A stretch of 64,000 nucleotides of DNA from positions 724,452-788,451 of the forward strand of contig NZ_LN909066.1 in the NCBI RefSeq assembly GCF_001486505.1, read 5' to 3'. This DNA is from Paenibacillus rubinfantis (GTDB taxonomy: Bacteria; Bacillota; Bacilli; Paenibacillales; Paenibacillaceae). Made by a program: the position numbers and the translations under genes. The notes under the pieces were generated by a model that saw nothing but the letters and a program-made list of their open reading frames with translations, had not been told where the DNA came from and did not search any database. This document shows, one piece after another, positions 58,684-64,000 of the stretch; the first letter of the stretch is position 1, and every line of letters starts with the position of its first letter.

Positions 58684-60381
58684 ATGAACCAAAGTCATGC
58701 CACGACAACCGATTTGCATCAAGCGCCGTCCATGTTCTGTTACCAATGCCAAGAGGCAGCCGGTGGAACGGGCTGCACAATCGCCGGCGTCTGCGGAAAG
58801 CCGGAGGAAGTGGCCAATCTGCAAGATCTGCTCATCTACGTAATCAAAGGCGCGTCATTCCTTGCGTTGGACAGCGATCTGCCGGAACCCCTCGATCGGC
58901 AGCTGACCGTTTTTACCATGAACTCCTTGTTTGCAACGATAACGAATGCCAATTTTGATCGCGACTATTTCGTGAGCCATATCCGCGAAGCTCTTGCCTT
59001 GCGTGATATTGTTAGAAACTACTGGAGCGAGAAGCACTCCGGCGATGAGGCTGCCTTACCCGATGCTGCGCTATGGGAACCTAAAGATGAAAGCCAGTTC
59101 GCAGATAAAGCTAAACAGGTCGGTGTCCTCTCCACCGCCAACGAAGATATTCGTTCCTTACGCGAGCTATTAACCTATGGACTCAAAGGAATGGCGGCTT
59201 ACACTTACCATGCCTTCCAGTTGGGTTATACCGAAAGTAAGATTCATCATTTTATACGCCGGGCGCTGGCTGCAACCTTGGACGATACCTTAACGGCTGT
59301 TGATCTTGTCGCTTTGGTGCTGGAGACAGGCAAATATGGGGTAGAAGCGATGTCCTTGCTGGATCGAGCCAATACGAGCACCTATGGTCATCCGGAAGTA
59401 ACCGAGGTCAATATCGGTGTACGAAACCGCCCCGGCATTTTGATCAGCGGCCATGATTTGAAGGATTTAGAAGAGTTGCTGATCCAAACTGAAGGCACCG
59501 GCGTCGACGTGTATACCCACAGCGAAATGCTCCCTGCCCACTACTATCCGGCCTTCAAAAAATACAGCCACTTCGTCGGCAACTACGGCAATGCCTGGTG
59601 GTTGCAAACAAAGGAGTTCGAAGCTTTTAACGGTCCGATTCTCATGACCACCAACTGTATCGTACCGCCAAAGGATAGTTACCTGGATCGTCTCTACACG
59701 ACGGGGAATACGGGTTATCCCGGGGTAAGGCATATTCCGGACGGCAAAAGCGGAAAGCCGAAGGACTTCTCGGAGCTCATCGCACATGCCCTAAGCTGCC
59801 CGCCGCCAACCGAACTCGAAAGCGGGCAGATCGTAGGCGGCTTTGCCCATCATACGGTAACCCGGTTGGCCGATCAGATCGTCCAGGCGGTGGAGACCGG
59901 AGCGATCAAACGATTTTTCGTGATGGCCGGGTGCGACGGGCGGATGAAGTCGCGCGACTACTACACGGAGTTCGCCAAGGAATTACCACGCGATACTGTG
60001 ATTTTGACCGCCGGCTGCGCCAAGTATAAATATAATAAGCTGGAGCTTGGCGATATCGGCGGGATTCCCCGCGTCCTGGATGCCGGGCAATGCAACGATT
60101 CCTATTCCCTGGCTGTGATCGCGCTGAAATTAAAGGACTTGTTTGGTCTTGATGATATTAATGAGCTGCCGATCTCGTACAACATTGCTTGGTATGAGCA
60201 AAAAGCGGTTATCGTCCTGCTGGCCCTGCTCTATCTCGGCGTGAAGAACATTCATCTTGGCCCTACCTTACCGGCCTTCCTGTCCCCCAACGTAGCCAAG
60301 GTCCTCATCGACAAGTTTGGGATCGGCGGCATCACGAACGTGGAGGAAGATATGGCCATGTTTCTCGGAGCGTTGGCATAA
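58684..60381 (+). CDS. hcp: Hydroxylamine reductase / hybrid-cluster protein
   Basis: A 565-residue Hcp. The N-terminal cubane motif is C19-x2-C22-x8-C31-x5-C37 (CYQCQEAAGGTGCTIAGVCG), the class I spacing of anaerobes. Hybrid-cluster ligands are visible in SGHDLKDLEE, THSEMLPAHYYP, TTNCIVPP, MAGCDGR, TAGCAKYKYN, AGQCNDSYS and WYEQKAV. Hcp reduces nitric oxide or hydroxylamine and protects against nitrosative stress. ATG 58684 follows AGGAGG; an upstream in-frame ATG (58579) lies before the predicted transcription start. No hcr reductase gene is adjacent. Confidence 0.96.
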   Translation: MNQSHATTTDLHQAPSMFCYQCQEAAGGTGCTIAGVCGKPEEVANLQDLLIYVIKGASFLALDSDLPEPLDRQLTVFTMNSLFATITNANFDRDYFVSHIREALALRDIVRNYWSEKHSGDEAALPDAALWEPKDESQFADKAKQVGVLSTANEDIRSLRELLTYGLKGMAAYTYHAFQLGYTESKIHHFIRRALAATLDDTLTAVDLVALVLETGKYGVEAMSLLDRANTSTYGHPEVTEVNIGVRNRPGILISGHDLKDLEELLIQTEGTGVDVYTHSEMLPAHYYPAFKKYSHFVGNYGNAWWLQTKEFEAFNGPILMTTNCIVPPKDSYLDRLYTTGNTGYPGVRHIPDGKSGKPKDFSELIAHALSCPPPTELESGQIVGGFAHHTVTRLADQIVQAVETGAIKRFFVMAGCDGRMKSRDYYTEFAKELPRDTVILTAGCAKYKYNKLELGDIGGIPRVLDAGQCNDSYSLAVIALKLKDLFGLDDINELPISYNIAWYEQKAVIVLLALLYLGVKNIHLGPTLPAFLSPNVAKVLIDKFGIGGITNVEEDMAMFLGALA

Positions 60382-60395
60382 CGGGTAAAAATAGA

Positions 60396-60440
60396 AAGGC
60401 CCTCCTCATCACGAGATGTAAATGATGAGGGGGCCTTTTT
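60396..60440. terminator. Bidirectional terminator after hcp
   Basis: AGGCCCTCCTCATC pairs with GATGAGGGGGCCT around a 13-base loop, with T5 on the right and A-rich sequence on the left. It serves hcp and the convergent beta-helix gene. Confidence 0.9.
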
Positions 60441-60448
60441 CGTGTTGA

Positions 60449-62782
60449 CTACTCGTTGTAATACACCTGGATCTCAGTCATTGTCGGCGTCCAGTATTCG
60501 CTGTCCTTTTGCTTCGTAATCAATAACCTCAGCTTGCTGCTGGTCACGTCGCCGAAGTTATCCAACGTTAAATCATGCCCCATTCCATCCGCCTTAGAGA
60601 TGAACGTGACCCACTCCTGCGTCTCCGGGTTCAGCTTCTGCATCTCGAATTCCTGAATCCGCAGGTTCGTGCCGCCGTCCGTATATTCGTCTAAATAGAT
60701 TTCATTAAAGGTTGTAGGTTCGCCAAAATCGATCGTAATGACGATCGGATACCCGTCCGTCATCTCATCCGGGTCCGCACTCGCCCAGCGAGTGGCGGTG
60801 TTTCCATCCACCAGCTTATCCGCTTCAAGCCCCGGATTCGGATGGGTGTAGTTCGCTTCGATCGGCTTATGCAACGCCAGATTTATGCCATCCGACTTGC
60901 CTTCCTCTTCGATCGGATTCGAATCGATCGGATGCTTCACCTTCTTGCCGATCGGCGACTCGTGAAGGCCGATGTCGATCCCGTCTCCATAGTACAAATG
61001 CGTGCCGAAGTAATCCTCCTCTCCAACGTTACGGTTGTATCGACCCGCGTCGATCAGCGGGGAATTTTTCTTAAGCTTGAAGTTCGCCGCCGAGTTCACA
61101 ATCCGGTCTACTCCGTTGTTCTTCTTATAGTCCTTCGGATCCTTCACAAACATCGGATTTGCAAACACCGCATTAGGATCATGCGGCTGCTGCTCGGAGT
61201 GGATCCCTCCTGTTTCGTAGAACGCATTATTGGAGAATACGGCTTTGCTTAAAGCCCCTTCTTTCCGATACCATTGGGTTGGCGTCGTTTCGGACATATT
61301 GTAGAAGACATTGTTCAGGAAATACACGGTATCCTTAAACACCTCGTCATGGAACCAGTCCATTTGTTCAGCATCATAGATGAAGACGTTGTTGAGAAAA
61401 TACGTGGGGGAGTAATTGGTGGACAGCATATTTTTGACGATAACGCCATTGTCATTGACGCTTAGATTATAGCGTGCTACCGAATTGGAGCTATTGCCCA
61501 TGTAGGCCATCCAGCCTGCGGCGTTGTCGTGGGAGTAGTTGTATTGATAAGTCACGTTAAAGTTGGTGTATTCCAAATCCCAGGGAGTGCCGTCGAATTC
61601 CCCGTAAGGACCGCCGTACACTTCATTAAATTGCATGACAGCGTCCGCCCCGGCCCATAAGTACAATCCGCAGGAGACAGCATCATACCTTTGCAGGTAG
61701 CCGTTCACCTCGTTGAATTCCACCGTCATATTCTTGGTATTCGCCAACTGGATCGCACCTTGACCGATGTTCTCGGCATAGTTGTGCCCAATGTAGACGT
61801 CGCGGCTATAGAGGTCGCGGGTTCGTACCCACAGCTGTTCCCAGCCCTCATGATATTTGCCGGTTTCGTCGTATTCGCCGGAGCTGGCGTCACGGTCGTA
61901 AAACCAGTTGAAAGCGAATTGAATCGCATGAAGCTCGGTTTTGTAGAAATGGTTGTTCTCGATGCGGACGTCCTGGAAGTAGTAGGCCCCTTCATCGTAA
62001 TCCTTATAGCTCTTTTCGCCAAAAACCTGGAAGACGATGCCGCCGTAATGAATTTTCTGCCAGTCGGTTGGGCCGTCGATATCATGGATGTAGAGATTGC
62101 TGATGCGGAAGTAGTTCATGATTTGATCATCGCCGGCTTGGAGCAAATCAGCATTGATGGTAATGGACACCCCGTCCCGTACAACGGAATGTTCCTTTGC
62201 AGACACGTCGATATCGGTGGCAAAATCATCATCATTGGACAACTCCAAGTTATGGATTTCCCAATACTGCTGATTCTGCAGCACAACGGCTCCCGTAAGG
62301 CCCACCTTGGTTTTGTCCTTTTTGAAATCCCCATTTTCATAGCGGACAGGATTCTGTACATTGCCGTTAGTAGCGATATAAGGTTTTCCGTCCTTGGGAT
62401 TGCCGTACATGTCGATCACGATAGGTTTGCCCTTCACCCCCGATCCCTTGGGCCAAAGCTGCTGGTCATACCAGGTTTCACCGGCCTTCAGCAAAATGCG
62501 GTCACCGGGCTTAAACACAGTTTCGTTGGCTTTTTGCAGTGTTTTCCATGGTCTCTTCTTGGAAGTCCCGTTGTTGGCATCGTTCCCTAACGTGGCATCG
62601 ATGTAGTAGTCGGTTCCTTTGTAGGGATTCTGCCGGTTCCCCGCCGCTTGCGCCTCGGTGACCACCTGGGCGGCTGAGTTGGGACTAGTCCCAGAAGCGC
62701 TGGCCACCGGGGGCAGCAAAGAGATCACCATGGCAACCAACGTTAGAGCTACCCAAGCAACCCGACTTTTCTTCACGTACAT
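60449..62782 (-). CDS. Secreted right-handed beta-helix protein with C-terminal F5/8 (CBM32-like) domain
   Basis: A 777-residue exported protein. The signal peptide ends near VASASG (about 30). From YYIDATLGNDANNGTSKKRP (about 59) to residue 620 it has the pattern of a parallel beta-helix polysaccharide lyase or hydrolase, with many Asn-rich turns (FLNNVF, FSNNAF, YNYSHDN). Residues 640-777 form a discoidin/F5-8 type C carbohydrate-binding domain (ALHKPIEANYTH, LVDGNTATRWAS, IVITIDFGEPTTFNEIYLDE). The substrate is not evident. ATG 62782 lies behind GGGAGGGAG. The peptidyl-prolyl isomerase-like gene upstream may be in the same transcript. Confidence 0.87.
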   Translation of the reverse strand: MYVKKSRVAWVALTLVAMVISLLPPVASASGTSPNSAAQVVTEAQAAGNRQNPYKGTDYYIDATLGNDANNGTSKKRPWKTLQKANETVFKPGDRILLKAGETWYDQQLWPKGSGVKGKPIVIDMYGNPKDGKPYIATNGNVQNPVRYENGDFKKDKTKVGLTGAVVLQNQQYWEIHNLELSNDDDFATDIDVSAKEHSVVRDGVSITINADLLQAGDDQIMNYFRISNLYIHDIDGPTDWQKIHYGGIVFQVFGEKSYKDYDEGAYYFQDVRIENNHFYKTELHAIQFAFNWFYDRDASSGEYDETGKYHEGWEQLWVRTRDLYSRDVYIGHNYAENIGQGAIQLANTKNMTVEFNEVNGYLQRYDAVSCGLYLWAGADAVMQFNEVYGGPYGEFDGTPWDLEYTNFNVTYQYNYSHDNAAGWMAYMGNSSNSVARYNLSVNDNGVIVKNMLSTNYSPTYFLNNVFIYDAEQMDWFHDEVFKDTVYFLNNVFYNMSETTPTQWYRKEGALSKAVFSNNAFYETGGIHSEQQPHDPNAVFANPMFVKDPKDYKKNNGVDRIVNSAANFKLKKNSPLIDAGRYNRNVGEEDYFGTHLYYGDGIDIGLHESPIGKKVKHPIDSNPIEEEGKSDGINLALHKPIEANYTHPNPGLEADKLVDGNTATRWASADPDEMTDGYPIVITIDFGEPTTFNEIYLDEYTDGGTNLRIQEFEMQKLNPETQEWVTFISKADGMGHDLTLDNFGDVTSSKLRLLITKQKDSEYWTPTMTEIQVYYNE

Positions 62783-62834
62783 AAACTCCCTCCCATACCT
62801 TCAAAATGGATTTGGCTTTCAGGTTAGCTGCAGA

Positions 62835-63923
62835 TCAGGTCCCCGGGATCGTGACCTCGGCCAGTTTTGCCCGGTTCACTTGGAGCGGAAGTTCACTTTG
62901 ATATTGCTCGACATATGCTTCAAACCGTTCCTCTAGCATTTGCTGCCTGATCTGATAGTCATAGGTTTGCAATGCTTTCTGCTTGTCGACCTTGACTTCC
63001 TCCAAACGGTAAACGGCGAACCCTTCGCGAGTCTCAACCGGGGAGGTCAGCTCGCCGGGGTGCAAGCCTCTCAACTGGGAAACCACCTGATAACTAGGCG
63101 AATTCAAATTCGCACTGCTCTCTTCCGCCAGCAACTCCGTTTGTAGGATGGCTCCGGTAAACCGGCCCGCCATCTCCTCCAATGTGGCATTTTTCGCAGC
63201 AAGCTTCGTTATGACGCCAGCAGCCTCTTTCTTCCCTTCTTGGGAAACGGGCACGGTCAACTTCGCAACCTTATATTGCGTCGCCATCGCAGCCCACTCC
63301 GAGGCATGTGCTTCATAATAGCTCTCGACATCCCCCCTTTCCAGGTAAAGCAGGTCTTCTGGATGTTGACTCAGTTTCTGTTTCAAGCCTGATTCCAGAG
63401 AAACCAGCATATGCGCATAATAAGACTCCAAGGTAAACCGGACGAGACCGTAGACAACTTCTCCGCGTTGAACGGCGGCTTGCCGTTCGCGGTTTTCCGC
63501 TTCCATCGAGGCAGTCAGCCCGGAGAAATCCACGGTGTCCAACAAACCGTGCGTCCGAGCTAAAATCATGACCACCTTGTCCCGAACGGCTTGCTCCAAC
63601 GCCCGCTCCTGCAGCACGCCCAGCGGGGGGAGGTCCCCAACCGGCTTGGTCCAATCGCCTTTCCCCAGCGTCACCTGGGATTTCACGCGGAACTCGTTCT
63701 CGACGGATGGCTTCAGCCGCTCCATATGAAACGCAACCTCCTGGTCCGTAATCGCGTATCCGCCGAGCTCGGCCACTTGCTCGTCGGAGGTTCTCGCCAG
63801 CATATAACCGCTAAGCAGTACACCGGCCAAGAGAAGGAAACCGATCAACAGCCACCCCCTTACCCATCCCTTGCGCTTCTTGCTTGTCCCTGTCCTTGTC
63901 GCTGTCCTTGTCCGTGTGCGCAT
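62835..63923 (-). CDS. Membrane-anchored SurA/PrsA-like foldase
   Basis: A 362-residue protein with a basic start, one N-terminal membrane helix (about 23-43) and an extracytoplasmic part built like SurA/PrsA chaperones: an N-terminal helical domain (AELGGYAITDQEVAFHMERL) and a parvulin-like region (about 235-320: YKVAKLTVPVSQEGKKEA, LHPGELTSPVETREGFAVYR). The active-site match is weak, so it may be a chaperone only. It lies 52 bases before the secreted beta-helix gene and could help fold that product. ATG 63923 follows GGAGGTGAGGCG. Nothing further is identifiable in 63924-64000. Confidence 0.8.
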   Translation of the reverse strand: MRTRTRTATRTGTSKKRKGWVRGWLLIGFLLLAGVLLSGYMLARTSDEQVAELGGYAITDQEVAFHMERLKPSVENEFRVKSQVTLGKGDWTKPVGDLPPLGVLQERALEQAVRDKVVMILARTHGLLDTVDFSGLTASMEAENRERQAAVQRGEVVYGLVRFTLESYYAHMLVSLESGLKQKLSQHPEDLLYLERGDVESYYEAHASEWAAMATQYKVAKLTVPVSQEGKKEAAGVITKLAAKNATLEEMAGRFTGAILQTELLAEESSANLNSPSYQVVSQLRGLHPGELTSPVETREGFAVYRLEEVKVDKQKALQTYDYQIRQQMLEERFEAYVEQYQSELPLQVNRAKLAEVTIPGT

Positions 63924-64000
63924 CGCCTCACCTCCGCTAGATGTTCAGAGTTTGGACTCATCCGGTTGTTCTAGAGTCAAACTAACTGGATTTCCGGCTG

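Overview
The window reads as chromosomal DNA of an endospore-forming, Gram-positive bacterium of the Paenibacillus type (Paenibacillaceae). Grounds: nearly every gene starts behind an AGGAGG-like ribosome site; a GerA-family germination operon, ytrH/ytrI, ytvI and YheC/YheD-type spore-coat ATP-grasp genes are present; and the core gene order (polA, pho genes, icd, citZ, ytvI, fxsA, pyk, accA, accD, dnaE, ytrH, ytrI, ytpI, ytoI) follows the Bacillus subtilis backbone with local changes. No rRNA, tRNA, CRISPR array, prophage or intact insertion sequence was seen.

Layout. 1-8.0 kb: phosphate and TCA block on the minus strand (class I fumarase, phoR, phoP, a soluble CBS/methyl-accepting protein, pstB, phoU, start of polA). 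Matching PhoP boxes lie in front of phoP and pstB. 8.2-15 kb: accessory stretch with an HD nucleotidase, an SDR, a glycosyltransferase, an XRE regulator, a 211-bp tandem array and an AT-rich MerR/MFS pair with a textbook MerR operator. 15-32.6 kb: conserved housekeeping backbone (icd, citZ, ytvI, fxsA, thioesterase, pyk, accA/accD, pgpA, dnaE, ytrH/I, ytpI, ytoI), broken by two repeat-rich gaps.

32.6-39 kb: a block that looks Fnr-controlled. It holds ywiC, three small DUF2249-type genes, a HemY plus radical SAM/SPASM pair and a lone acetolactate synthase. CRP/FNR-type palindromes sit about 41 bp upstream of the predicted starts. The hybrid-cluster gene hcp at 58.7 kb has the same promoter design, which suggests shared anaerobic or nitrosative control.

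39.4-48.6 kb: yheA, yheB and, divergently, an array of five YheC/YheD-like ATP-grasp genes with an embedded GNAT acetyltransferase, behind a sigma-K-like promoter. This array is the best candidate for a poorly understood biochemical system. 48.6-64 kb: HAD phosphatase, germination receptor operon (A-C-D-B), a secreted GH5 glucanase under a cre-overlapped promoter, a truncated UvrC/Cho-like nuclease with a YfcE phosphodiesterase, ApbE, Hcp, and a secreted beta-helix protein with a SurA/PrsA-like partner.

The most unusual non-coding structure is a roughly 185-bp element present twice (25556-25740 and 40082-40266). Each copy has four 25-bp arms, two forward and two inverted, with 50-bp pitch. 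The architecture is the same in both copies although the arm sequences differ.
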